Program-made: the position numbers and the translations under genes
The notes under the pieces: generated by a model
The model's database searches: none
The model's input: the letters and a program-made list of their open reading frames with translations, nothing else
What the model was told of the DNA's origin: nothing
Part shown: piece by piece, positions 54,771-64,000 of the stretch
Layout: the number at the start of each line of letters is the position of its first letter
How positions within the stretch are numbered: the first letter of the stretch is position 1
NCBI GenBank assembly: GCA_903959905.1
Contig: CAJBYO010000030.1
Span: 1-64,000, forward strand
Direction: 5' to 3'
DNA length: 64,000 nt
From: an uncultured Bacteroidales bacterium
Lineage (GTDB): Bacteria > Bacteroidota > Bacteroidia > Bacteroidales > FEN-979

Positions 54771-57700
54771 CTACCGTGCGAAGATCATTTTGTTAACCTT
54801 CACGTAGGTATTGGTTGCTCCGGCTGCTTCAATGCGGTACAGGTAGATGCCTGATGCCATATTGAGTTCAATAGCGTTAACCGGGATCGTGTAAGTACCA
54901 GCAGCCTGATTTTCATCAACAAGGGTACGGACGGTCTTACCAAACATGTCGGTAATAACGAGGGTTACCTTGCCAGCTTCCGGCAGTGCGTAAACGATCT
55001 TGGTGCTAGTTGCAAACGGGTTAGGATAGTTGAAGATAGAGAACTCGTTTGATCCGCCCACGGTCATAACCTTGGACATCTTGAGATCAAAGTTGTCGTA
55101 CCTTGTTCCTGCCGGGCTAGCGAATTCACTACCAGCCTTAACGTTGAAGATCTGAGTAGCTTCGGTAATCGGAGCCTTAGATTTCACATTAAGTGTAAAG
55201 ATCTGGTCGTTATTCCTTACCGACATTGGTTTGGTATCAGCCCATGCAATCGCAACGTTGCCATCTTCAATTACATACTTCATCTCATCATTTGATGAAG
55301 AGGTAACATCCATAACTTCGAAACGATTAGCGTCGTAACCCATGAAGAGGGTCATAGCGCCAAGCTTAGCCACCATGTTGCTTCTGATTTCGTAAGCAAA
55401 TGTCTGGTCAACAGGAACGATCTGGGTTTCATCATCAACAACTGACAGGAAGGATGCTTCCTTGAAGCCTGTTGGGATATATGAACCGTTTACGTCACCT
55501 TCGCACAGACCTGCGAAATCAACAACTGCAGGCAGAGTGCTAACTGTCGGCTGTTCAAATGCCCAATCCCCTGCAGGGTATGAGTTGATTGAACCAACAG
55601 TACGCAGTTTAATATAGAGAGCATCCAATGCAGTAACGAAACCGCTGGCGTTAACATCGCCTACAGTGTGATACAAGCCCTGGAGAATCCATAAACTCGG
55701 ATTTCCAAATTCTAAGCCGGCTTGCAGCTGTACGAGAAGAGCGTCAGTTGCATTGTTACCACCCCATGTTCCATTGAAGGAAGATTCCAGTCTGTAGTTG
55801 CCAGCAGGTACATTCGTGAAGGCATAGTATCCTGGATCACCTGTATAGAGAGGCGGATTCATGTTCGGACCAGATACAGTTGTACCAACGATAAGTCCGG
55901 ATGTCAGATTCCTCAGCTTAATGGTAACACCATTCAGCGGGGTATTTGGCAAGCCGTTCTTGTATGATACTGTACCCTGGATGCTGATATCAGAAGGATT
56001 CGGCAGCATGGTGATATACAATGTATCGCAACCAGTGCAGCCGGTGATAGGATCGGTTTCGCAAACGATCACCTTGGCGCAGCCGCAGGCAGGATATGAA
56101 TCCCAGGTTACTGTGATGCAGTTTGTACCCGGAATAGTTGTATAGCTTCCATTGACAACGCTCCAGGAATAGAGATGACCCGGAATGTATGGCAATGCAC
56201 AATACGTATCTGTGCCATTAGAGTATACCGTAGCAGGGCCTGTAACAACAGGTGCCGGCGGCAGACTTACGGTTACATCAAGTGTTGATGACAGGTAACA
56301 TCCGTCGCACTTGGTAGCTGTAACAGTTACAGTACCCTGTGTGCAGCATGCCCAGTCAACAGTGATGTGAGCTGTATTCCAGCCAGAGGTAATAGTACCA
56401 CCAACAACTACCCATTCGTATTCAATGGCGCAGTTTGTCGGAACACCAAATACATTTGCATAGTAATCGTCAACGCCTGGGGCATTGCAACATGCAGATG
56501 TAGGTCCGGTGACACCAACTGACCACATCGGTGGTTCAAGTACTTCATAGCTGTCGGTAATTGAACATGAATGTGCATCGGTTACAGTCACAGTATAGAT
56601 GCCAGCAAGTAATCCGCTGAGGTCTTCTGTTGATGCGCCGTTGCTCCATGCATATACATATGGCATTGTTCCGCCTGTTACTGTGAGGTCAATGGCACCA
56701 GTGCTGAATGAATAACAATCTACGCTGGTAATTGCACCTTCAAGTGCGAGGGCGTCTGGTTGAGTTACACACCAGCTGCCGGTAGTTGTACAACCGTTTG
56801 CATCGGTAACAGTCACAGTGTAGCAACCAGCTTCTAAGCCGCTGATGTTCTGTGTTGTTTCGCTGTTGCTCCATGCAAATGAATATGGTGTTGTTCCACC
56901 AGTGACAGTAATGTTGATCGCACCGTCGGCAAGGCCGAAGCATGATACATTGGTGATGTCAACAAGGGTTACAACCAACTGAGTCGGCTGCAGAATTTCC
57001 CAGCTGTTTGTTGCCAGACAGCCGTTGAAATCTTCAACAGTTACAGAGTAGATACCAGCTGTTAATCCGCTGATGTCTTCAGTAGTTGCACCGTTGCTCC
57101 AGGTATAATTCTGGATCGGTGGGGTTCCGCCGGTTACCGTGAGGTCAATAGCACCTGTTGCAGCTGAGTAACAAGCAATGCTCGTCAAAGCGCCTTCAAG
57201 TGTTAATGCCGGTGGCTGTGTGATACACCAGCTGCTGATATCCGTACATCCGTGGGCATCAGTTACGGTTACAGTGTAACAACCAGCTACTAAACAGCAG
57301 AGATTGTCAGTTGTAAGACCGTTGCTCCAGAGATAGGTATATGGCAGTGTACCGCCAGTAACAGGGATCGGGAGAATAACCGGTGGAACACCAGTGATCG
57401 TGCCGCCATTGATAGAACCATTGCTGGCTCCGTAGCAGGTTACGTCGGTAACCACAGGCTGTCCGATAACGAGTTCGTCCGGTGCATGAATTGTAAATGT
57501 TGCAAAATTATCACAACTCTGCGCATCAGTTACTGTAACAGAATACATGCCTTCGCAAAGGCCTGTTAAATCCTCTGTAGTGGCACCGTTGCTCCATGCG
57601 AATGCATAAGGTTGAGTTCCACCGTCAACAGTAAGACTAATGGTACCGTTGCAGTCTCCCTTACATAATGCATCGGTTGAAGAACCAACAACAGTAAGCA

Positions 57701-60700
57701 GGTTAGGCTGGGATATGCAGAAACTTGCAGTAGTCATACAATTTTGATAATCGGTAACAGTTACCGTGTAACAACCTGCGATCAATCCGGAAATATCCTG
57801 GGTTGTTGCATTGTTGCTCCATAAGTAGCCATAAGGCTCTGTTCCGCCAGTTACAGTGATGTCAATTGCTCCATTCTGGAAACCATAGCATGACACATTG
57901 GTAATTCCAGCATTCGGATCAACTGCAAGAACTGCAGGCTCGGTAATTGTCCTGAATGAACGTGCATCACATGAATGTGAGTCAGTTACAGTGAGTTCAT
58001 AGAGACCTGCACACAATCCTGTAAGGTCAGCGGTGGTTGCACCGTTGCTCCAGTGATATGTATAAGGTGGTGTACCGCCCATAGTGAACTCGGTGGTGAT
58101 TGTACCATTACATGCACCAAAACAGGTTACATTGGTTGTAGAACCCTGCCATGAAACTTCGCCAGGCTGTCCGACTGTCCAGCTCTCAACAACAGTACAG
58201 TTGTGAGCATCAGTAACAGTTACAAAATAATCACCAGCACAAAGTCCGGTAACATCCTGTGAGGTTGAAGCTGCAGGATCACTCCATACATAAGTATATG
58301 GTGATGTTCCACCCAATGGTGTGATATCAATCATTCCGTTACAGTCTCCGAAACACAATGAATTGGTAGGTACACCTGTAACGGTCAGCACTTCTGGTGC
58401 TCCAACCGTCCAGCTACCCACAAACTCACAACTGTGCGAATCTGTAATTGTTACCGTATAAGTGCCTTCACATAAGCCACTTGCATTCTGAGTTGTTGCA
58501 AAATTGCTCCATGCAAATGCATATGGTGGTGTTCCACCGGTAACACTGGTCAGTGTGATCAGACCATTGCAGTCACCTTTACAAGAGACATCGGTTACAA
58601 CACCAATAGCGGCAATAGCATCAGGCTGACCGACGCAGAATGTTTCGGTATCTGAGCAATCGTTTGCATCGGTAACGGTTACGGTGTAGCAACCAGCTTC
58701 TAATCCGCTGATATTCTGCGTTGTAGCATTGTTGCTCCACAGGAATGAATACGGCAATGTACCGCCGGTTACAGTGATTTCAATTGAACCGCCTGAACCG
58801 CCGTAACATAAAGCAGGAGTAATAACACCTACTGGATTGATAACAAGAACGTCAGGCTGTGTAATCGTCCTGAATGACCTTGCATCGCAAGAGTGAGCGT
58901 CAGTTACTGTGAGTTCATAGAGACCAGCGCATAAACCGGTAAGGTCAGCTGTGGTTGCTCCATTGCTCCAATGGTAAGTATAAGGAGGTGTACCGCCAAG
59001 TGTAAACTCAGTAGTAATGGTACCGTTGCAGGCGCCATTGCAAGTTACATTGGTTGTTGAACCCTGCCATGAAACTTCGCCAGGTTGTCCTACAGTCCAG
59101 CTGCCAACAACTGTACAGTTGTGAGCATCAGTAACAGTCACAAAATAGTCACCGGCACAAAGACCATTAACATCCTGTGAAGTTGAGGCTGCAGGATCGC
59201 TCCATACGTAAGTATATGGTGATGTACCACCTAAAGGTATAATATCAATCATGCCATTGCAATCGCCGAAGCAAAGTGAATTGGTAGCAGCTCCTTCAAC
59301 AGTAAGTGTTTGAGGTGCGCCAACAGTCCAGCTGCCTACTAAATCGCAACTGTGAGCATCAGTGATAGTCACAGTATAGGTGCCTTCGCAAAGGCCACTG
59401 ATATTCTGAGTTGTTTCAGCGTTGCTCCATGCATAGTTATATGGTGCAGTTCCGCCTGTAACACTGGTGAGCGTGATGAGACCGTTGCAGTCGCCTTTAC
59501 ATAAAGCATCGGTGACCTGTCCAATAGCTGCAATTGGGTCGGGTTGACCTACGCAGAAGCTGGCAGTTGTTGCACAAGCGTTTACATCAGTAACAGTCAC
59601 TGTATAACATCCTGCTGATAAATCAAAAATGTCTTCAGTTGTTGCACTGTTGCTCCATACGAATCCGTAAGGTGCAGTTCCGCCAGAAACAGTAATGTCA
59701 ATTGATCCGCCAGTGCCATTGTAGCACAATGCAGGAACGATAACAGCTGTCGGGGAAACGGCGAGAACTGCAGGCTCGGTAATTGTCCTGAATGATCTTG
59801 CATCGCATGAATGGGAATCAGTTACAGTGAGGACATAGAGACCAGCACATAAACCGGTAAGATCAGCGGTGGTTGCACCGTTGCTCCAGAGGTAGGTATA
59901 AGGAGGTGTACCGCCAATGGTGAACTCAGTAGTTACGGTACCGTTGCAGGCGCCGAAACAGGTTACATTGGTGGTTGAACCCTGCCATGAAACTTCGCCA
60001 GGCTGTCCGACTGTCCAGCTGCCAACAACAGTACAGTTGTGTGCATCGGTAACAGTTACAAAATAATCGCCGGCACAAAGACCGTCAACATTCTGTGAGG
60101 TTGAACCTGCAGGATCGCTCCATACATATGTATATGGTGCAGTACCGCCGACTGGGGTAATGTCAATCATACCGTTGCAGTCACCGTAGCACATTGTATT
60201 TGAAGGTACACCGGTAACGTCAAGAACGTTGGGTGCTCCAACAGTCCAGCTGCCGGTAAATGAACATTCATGAGCATCAAGGATGGTCACGGTATAAGCG
60301 CCTTCGCAAAGGCCACTGATATTCTGAGTGGTTTCACCGTTGCTCCAGAGGAAGCCGTAAGGTGCAGTACCACCGGCAATACCTGAAAGTGTGATAGTTC
60401 CGTTGCAGTCATCTTTGCATAATGCATTGACAACAGTACCTGTAGCAGTTACAGGATCAGGCTGACCTACGCAGAAGCTTTCGGTATCGGTGCAATTGTT
60501 GGCATCAGTAACAGTCACTGTATAACATCCTGCAGTCAAGCCACTGATATTCTGTGTGGTAGCATTGTTTGACCAGATGAATGAATAAGGCAGTGTACCG
60601 CCTGTAACCGTAATTTCAATTGATCCGCCTGAACCGCCGTAGCATACAGCCGGGGTGATAACAGCAACTGGATCAATAACAAGAAGGTCAGGCTGTGTAA

Positions 60701-63548
60701 TAGTCCTGAATGATCTTGCATCGCATGAATGCGAGTCAGTCACGGTAAGGTTATAGGTGCCAGCGCATAAACCAGTGAGGTCTGCGGTGGTTGCGCCATT
60801 ACTCCAGTGGTATGTATATGGAGGTGTACCACCAAGTGTAAACTCAGTTGTTATGGTACCGTTGCAGGCGCCAAAACAAGTTACATTGGTAGTGGATCCC
60901 TGCCATGAAACTTCACCGGGCTCAGTAACAGTCCAGCTATCGGAGATGGTACAATTGTGAGCATCTGTAATTGTTACGGTATAGTCACCAGGGCAAAGTC
61001 CGCTGATATCCTGTGAGGTTGAACCGGCTGGGTCACTCCATACATAAGTATATGGTGAAGTTCCTCCGTTTGGTGTAATGTTGATTGAACCGTCGCATTC
61101 TCCGAAGCAGCTTGCACTTGAACCGACGCCGGTAACGGCGAGTGCTTCTGGTGCACCAACTGTCCAGCTTCCTTCAAATGTACACTGATGTGAATCAGTT
61201 ACGGTAACGGTATATGTTCCTTCGCAAAGGCCGCTGATATTCTGTGTAGTTTCAGCGTTGCTCCATAAGAAGCCATAAGGAGCTGTTCCGCCGCCTACGC
61301 TGGTAATTGCGATCATACCGTTGCAGTCGCCTTTACATGAGGCATCAATAACCTGACCAATAGCGTTAACCGGAGCAGGCTGTCCTACGCAGAAACTGCC
61401 GGTTGCTGAACACTGATTTGCATCAGTTACAGTAACAGTATAGCAGCCAGCTGCGAGATCCATGATATCTTCAGTTGTAGCTGAATTGCTCCATAAGTAG
61501 CTGTAAACAACCGTGCCACCTGTAACTGTGATATCAATTGCTCCACCTGAGCCGTTGTAGCAGAGGGCAGGAGTGATAACAGCGACTGGGTCAACAACCA
61601 GAAGTTCAGGTTGTGTGATTGTTCTGAATGCTCTTGCATCACAGGAGTGGGCGTCAGTTACAGTAAGTTCATAGAGACCAGCACACAATCCTGTAAGGTC
61701 AGCGGTTGTTGCACCGTTGCTCCAGTGATAAGTATAAGGTGGGGTGCCGCCAAGTGTAAACTCAGTAGTAATGGTGCCGTTGCATGCACCAAAACATGTT
61801 ACATTGGTTGTTGAACCCTGCCATGATACTTCACCAGGTTGTGTTACTGTAAAGGTGCCAACAACTGTACAGTTTTGTGCATCGGTAACAGTCACAAAGA
61901 AATCACCGGCGCAGAGGCCAGTTACGTTCTGTGATGTTGAAGCTGCAGGATCACTCCATGCATAAGTGTAAGGTGATGTTCCACCGTTAGGTGTAATATC
62001 AATTGAACCATCACATACGCTGTAGCATGATGCTGCAGAAGCCAGACCTGTAACACCAAGTTCAGCAGGTGCTCCTACAGTCCATGTGCCGAGTGTTGTG
62101 CAATTGTGTGCATCAGTAATTAATACACTGTAAGGTCCTTTGCACAGACCGGTAACATTCTGAGTAGTGGCTGAATTGCTCCATGAATAGGTATAAGGAG
62201 CTGTGCCGCCGGCAGGAGTAATGTTTATTGCTCCATCGCATGAAAGATTGCAGAGTGCATCAACTGGTGTTCCTGTAACTGAAAGAACCTGAGGGGCTCC
62301 GACAGTCCAGTTGCCAACCAATGTACAAGCGTTGTCATCAGTGATGGTTACAGCATAAGTGCCAGCACAAAGTCCGGTTGGATCTTCTGTTGTTGCACCA
62401 TTGCTCCAAAAATATGTGTATGGGCTTGTTCCGCCTGTAGCTGTGATGGCGATTGAACCATTGCAGTCATTGAAACAAAGAACGTCGGTTGCCTGACCGC
62501 TCACTGCAAGTGCAGCGGGTTCGGTAACACAGATACTCGTTGATGCAGTGCAAAGGTTAGCATCGGTTACGGTAACGGTATAGCATCCTGCAAATAATCC
62601 GCTGATTGAGCTTCCGGTTTCACCGTTGCTCCAGAGGTAAGTATAAGGTGCTGTTCCGCCAGAGGAAAATACAGTGATTGAACCAGAGTTTCCGCCGAAA
62701 CAAAGCACGTTGGAAGGTTCTCCGTTAACTGCAAGAGGATAGAGTGGCTGACCAACATACCAGCTGTCAGTTGTCGTACAATTGTGACTGTCAGTAACAG
62801 TTACGGTATACATACCTGCCGCTAATCCGCTGACATCTTCAGTAGTTGCGCTGGTGCTCCAAAGGTAAGTGAACGGTGAATTTCCTCCACCGGGTGTAAT
62901 GTCAATAGATCCGTTGCTTCCGCCGTTGCACGTTGCAGCTGTTGGTGTGCCGGTAACAGTCAGAAGTGTGGATGATTCCGTGACAACAAAAACGCTTGAA
63001 GCCTGGGTACATGATTTTCCGTCAGTAACTGTCACCTGGTAGGTTCCAGCACTGAGGTTAGTCAGGTCCTGGGTGGTAGCGCCATTGCTCCACAAATAAG
63101 TGTAGGGGATTTGTCCGCCTGAAACGCTGATATCAATAGAGCCGGTGCTTGAACCGAAGCAAATTACAGGAGAAGTAATCCCTGTAATGATGATCGGGGC
63201 AAGAACGGTTACTGTAACACGACCTCCGAAGAATCCTCCCGGGGGGGGAGCAAACTGAATGGAGAGGTAGAATTTATCAGTTGCATATCCGACTTCGCCA
63301 ACATTGATAACAGGATCCCTCTCACTTGAGGTCCAGGAACCGCTGAAATTTTCCCAATGGAAAGTCGCGAATTGATTGTCGCAGCCGGCAGTGTAATTAC
63401 AGAGAAGCTGAATTGGCTCTCCATAACACAAAGGCGTTTTAACAACCGTTTGTGATCTGGCATTGTATGACAATGCCAGCATGAAGAATATTAAGACCGG
63501 TAGTAGTCTTAACAACTTCATCGTTGTCTTCAGGTAAAGTGTTTTCAT
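54771..63548 (-). CDS. Giant SprB-repeat, dockerin, T9SS surface adhesin
   Basis: This 2925-aa protein has a signal peptide (RLLPVLIFFMLALSYNARSQ) and a short N-terminal domain to about 125. About 29 SprB-type repeats of roughly 75 aa follow, to about residue 2340, each reading C-x-G-x-GxI, GGTxPYxYxWSNGATT, GLxAGxYTVTVTDAxxC. Repeats 6-25 fall into five super-units of exactly 306 aa. After them come PKD-like domains, a Cna-B-like domain (GTVSYKNGLPNTPLNGVTIKL), a dockerin-like module (NNATDALLVQLQAGLEF and GDVNASGFVTALDALYIKLRTVG at about 2570-2650), a cohesin-like domain (VPVDQTFAYEIRSNMVAKLGAMTLFMGYDANRFEV) and a T9SS type A domain (FSIFNYPNPFATSTKIVYALPEAGK to KMIFAR). In Flavobacterium, SprB is the mobile gliding adhesin. 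The many Cys pairs suggest disulfide-stabilised repeats. Confidence 0.88.
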   Translation of the reverse strand: MKTLYLKTTMKLLRLLPVLIFFMLALSYNARSQTVVKTPLCYGEPIQLLCNYTAGCDNQFATFHWENFSGSWTSSERDPVINVGEVGYATDKFYLSIQFAPPPGGFFGGRVTVTVLAPIIITGITSPVICFGSSTGSIDISVSGGQIPYTYLWSNGATTQDLTNLSAGTYQVTVTDGKSCTQASSVFVVTESSTLLTVTGTPTAATCNGGSNGSIDITPGGGNSPFTYLWSTSATTEDVSGLAAGMYTVTVTDSHNCTTTDSWYVGQPLYPLAVNGEPSNVLCFGGNSGSITVFSSGGTAPYTYLWSNGETGSSISGLFAGCYTVTVTDANLCTASTSICVTEPAALAVSGQATDVLCFNDCNGSIAITATGGTSPYTYFWSNGATTEDPTGLCAGTYAVTITDDNACTLVGNWTVGAPQVLSVTGTPVDALCNLSCDGAINITPAGGTAPYTYSWSNSATTQNVTGLCKGPYSVLITDAHNCTTLGTWTVGAPAELGVTGLASAASCYSVCDGSIDITPNGGTSPYTYAWSDPAASTSQNVTGLCAGDFFVTVTDAQNCTVVGTFTVTQPGEVSWQGSTTNVTCFGACNGTITTEFTLGGTPPYTYHWSNGATTADLTGLCAGLYELTVTDAHSCDARAFRTITQPELLVVDPVAVITPALCYNGSGGAIDITVTGGTVVYSYLWSNSATTEDIMDLAAGCYTVTVTDANQCSATGSFCVGQPAPVNAIGQVIDASCKGDCNGMIAITSVGGGTAPYGFLWSNAETTQNISGLCEGTYTVTVTDSHQCTFEGSWTVGAPEALAVTGVGSSASCFGECDGSINITPNGGTSPYTYVWSDPAGSTSQDISGLCPGDYTVTITDAHNCTISDSWTVTEPGEVSWQGSTTNVTCFGACNGTITTEFTLGGTPPYTYHWSNGATTADLTGLCAGTYNLTVTDSHSCDARSFRTITQPDLLVIDPVAVITPAVCYGGSGGSIEITVTGGTLPYSFIWSNNATTQNISGLTAGCYTVTVTDANNCTDTESFCVGQPDPVTATGTVVNALCKDDCNGTITLSGIAGGTAPYGFLWSNGETTQNISGLCEGAYTVTILDAHECSFTGSWTVGAPNVLDVTGVPSNTMCYGDCNGMIDITPVGGTAPYTYVWSDPAGSTSQNVDGLCAGDYFVTVTDAHNCTVVGSWTVGQPGEVSWQGSTTNVTCFGACNGTVTTEFTIGGTPPYTYLWSNGATTADLTGLCAGLYVLTVTDSHSCDARSFRTITEPAVLAVSPTAVIVPALCYNGTGGSIDITVSGGTAPYGFVWSNSATTEDIFDLSAGCYTVTVTDVNACATTASFCVGQPDPIAAIGQVTDALCKGDCNGLITLTSVTGGTAPYNYAWSNAETTQNISGLCEGTYTVTITDAHSCDLVGSWTVGAPQTLTVEGAATNSLCFGDCNGMIDIIPLGGTSPYTYVWSDPAASTSQDVNGLCAGDYFVTVTDAHNCTVVGSWTVGQPGEVSWQGSTTNVTCNGACNGTITTEFTLGGTPPYTYHWSNGATTADLTGLCAGLYELTVTDAHSCDARSFRTITQPDVLVINPVGVITPALCYGGSGGSIEITVTGGTLPYSFLWSNNATTQNISGLEAGCYTVTVTDANDCSDTETFCVGQPDAIAAIGVVTDVSCKGDCNGLITLTSVTGGTPPYAFAWSNFATTQNASGLCEGTYTVTITDSHSCEFVGSWTVGAPEVLTVTGVPTNSLCFGDCNGMIDITPLGGTSPYTYVWSDPAASTSQDVTGLCAGDYFVTVTDAHNCTVVESWTVGQPGEVSWQGSTTNVTCFGACNGTITTEFTMGGTPPYTYHWSNGATTADLTGLCAGLYELTVTDSHSCDARSFRTITEPAVLAVDPNAGITNVSCYGFQNGAIDITVTGGTEPYGYLWSNNATTQDISGLIAGCYTVTVTDYQNCMTTASFCISQPNLLTVVGSSTDALCKGDCNGTISLTVDGGTQPYAFAWSNGATTEDLTGLCEGMYSVTVTDAQSCDNFATFTIHAPDELVIGQPVVTDVTCYGASNGSINGGTITGVPPVILPIPVTGGTLPYTYLWSNGLTTDNLCCLVAGCYTVTVTDAHGCTDISSWCITQPPALTLEGALTSIACYSAATGAIDLTVTGGTPPIQNYTWSNGATTEDISGLTAGIYSVTVEDFNGCLATNSWEILQPTQLVVTLVDITNVSCFGLADGAINITVTGGTTPYSFAWSNSETTQNISGLEAGCYTVTVTDANGCTTTGSWCVTQPDALALEGAITSVDCYSFSTGAIDLTVTGGTMPYVYAWSNGASTEDLSGLLAGIYTVTVTDAHSCSITDSYEVLEPPMWSVGVTGPTSACCNAPGVDDYYANVFGVPTNCAIEYEWVVVGGTITSGWNTAHITVDWACCTQGTVTVTATKCDGCYLSSTLDVTVSLPPAPVVTGPATVYSNGTDTYCALPYIPGHLYSWSVVNGSYTTIPGTNCITVTWDSYPACGCAKVIVCETDPITGCTGCDTLYITMLPNPSDISIQGTVSYKNGLPNTPLNGVTIKLRNLTSGLIVGTTVSGPNMNPPLYTGDPGYYAFTNVPAGNYRLESSFNGTWGGNNATDALLVQLQAGLEFGNPSLWILQGLYHTVGDVNASGFVTALDALYIKLRTVGSINSYPAGDWAFEQPTVSTLPAVVDFAGLCEGDVNGSYIPTGFKEASFLSVVDDETQIVPVDQTFAYEIRSNMVAKLGAMTLFMGYDANRFEVMDVTSSSNDEMKYVIEDGNVAIAWADTKPMSVRNNDQIFTLNVKSKAPITEATQIFNVKAGSEFASPAGTRYDNFDLKMSKVMTVGGSNEFSIFNYPNPFATSTKIVYALPEAGKVTLVITDMFGKTVRTLVDENQAAGTYTIPVNAIELNMASGIYLYRIEAAGATNTYVKVNKMIFAR
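57460..62050 (-). repeat. Five tandem 918-bp super-repeats inside the SprB-like gene
   Basis: The same marker (GAACCCTGCC or a one-base variant) occurs at 58141, 59059, 59977, 60895 and 61813, always 918 bp apart. Each unit encodes four SprB modules in a fixed order. Outer limits are approximate. Confidence 0.85.
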
Positions 63549-64000
63549 AATTTACTGATTAGTTTAAACTAGGTTTATTTATAAATGGGTAAATATAGAG
63601 GGGTTAATTAATTTCAACTGATTGAAACTATCTTCTACACCACTACGGCGGTGGTTCTAACAGGATGTATATTTTGGTTGTGTGCATGGCTTTTGTTTTG
63701 GTTTACTGAATACTAATTTATATTAAAACTAAATATTGAAATCAGCAAATGCCTAGTAATTAACTCTTTCTTTCTGAAATTGTTAGAGTAATTACATAAC
63801 ACGCTGAAAGTCTGTTTCTTCGTTGAAGAATAAGTAGACGAAAGTAGAAAAAAAAACTTCATCTTGGTTCATTCTTTAACCAAAAAATTGTATCATTTCA
63901 AGAATTACGACAACTGATGACCAAAATCATGTATTTTTATTATTTTTGTCAAATATTGTTGTGTTTTTAACACCAATATGCATTTTAGCCTATCAATTTT
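63549..64000. other. AT-rich upstream region of the giant gene
   Basis: 452 bp without a supported ORF. It should hold the promoter of the 2925-aa gene on the minus strand; the best box is TACTTTCG at 63846-63839, one mismatch from consensus and 290 bp upstream. A plus-strand box at 63941-63948 points out of the window. A short inverted repeat (TTTCAA/TTGAAA) is at 63612-63627. Confidence 0.4.
63941..63948 (+). promoter_or_regulatory. -7 box facing out of the window
   Basis: TATTTTTG matches TAnnTTTG exactly. It is followed by an imperfect hairpin (63953-63979) and could start the transcript of a gene beyond base 64000. Confidence 0.35.

Noticed and set aside
57460..62050. CRISPR array
   Set aside because: The repeats are 918 bp coding units in one open reading frame, with no short direct repeats and spacers.

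Overview
The window looks like a chromosomal segment of a gliding or T9SS-bearing member of the Bacteroidota, probably an uncultivated Bacteroidales-type lineage. The evidence is: type IX secretion (T9SS) type A C-terminal domains on several exported proteins, gldF/gldG, SprB-type repeats, Bacteroidota-style -7 boxes (TAnnTTTG) in front of several genes, almost no Shine-Dalgarno sequences, a PID-CTERM-like protein, and typical family versions (SirB1-type protein, GldG-DUF4340 pair, MgsA, PhoH). No tRNA, rRNA, CRISPR array, transposase or prophage gene was recognised.

Layout. (1) 1-4.4 kb: two glycine-rich extracellular proteins with ALK/LTK-type glycine-rich domains; the first is cut by the window edge. 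(2) 4.4-19.3 kb: housekeeping genes: cinA (-), uridine phosphorylase, SirB1-like protein and an S1/P1 nuclease with a T9SS tail (+), purC and phoH (-), SAM hydroxide adenosyltransferase-like protein and mgsA (+), gldF-gldG-DUF4340-flippase (+), gdhA (-) and a receiver-only response regulator (+). (3) 19.35-29.9 kb: a 1293-aa receiver/PEP-synthase-like fusion, then a NuoE-like, NuoF-like and NfnB/GltD-NuoG-like fusion trio that matches the architecture of Sporomusa-type (Stn) electron-bifurcating transhydrogenases, then a ferritin-like diiron protein. (4) 29.9-44.2 kb: nucleotide-sugar and surface-glycan genes: three DegT-family aminotransferases, epimerase, GT2, NeuD-like and WbpD-like acetyltransferases, WbpB-like oxidoreductase, and three large GT-C-like membrane proteins (YfhO family and two TMTC-like TPR proteins). 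(5) 44.2-63.5 kb: a minus-strand block of exported proteins: a giant 2925-aa SprB-repeat protein, then cohesin-like/dockerin-like/T9SS proteins, a PID-CTERM-like small protein and a PepSY-like periplasmic protein.

The most unusual part is region 5. Six neighbouring genes encode cohesin-like modules (five in one protein, four in another), three of them also carry dockerin-like modules, and all but one of the six end in a T9SS sorting domain. No catalytic domain is present. It reads like an enzyme-free, self-assembling cell-surface scaffold, with a huge SprB-like adhesin built from five exact 918-bp super-repeats. A two-gene cassette inside it has been tandemly duplicated. The neighbouring WbpB/WbpD/WbpE-like trio could make the diacetamido-uronic-type sugar to which T9SS cargo is attached in Porphyromonas, which would connect regions 4 and 5; this link is inference.

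Small-scale signals include 7- and 8-bp tandem repeats that begin at or just after stop codons at five loci, a perfect CRP/FNR-type palindrome upstream of gdhA, overlapping divergent promoters between phoH and its neighbour, and strong hairpins after the giant gene and before the PepSY-like gene.
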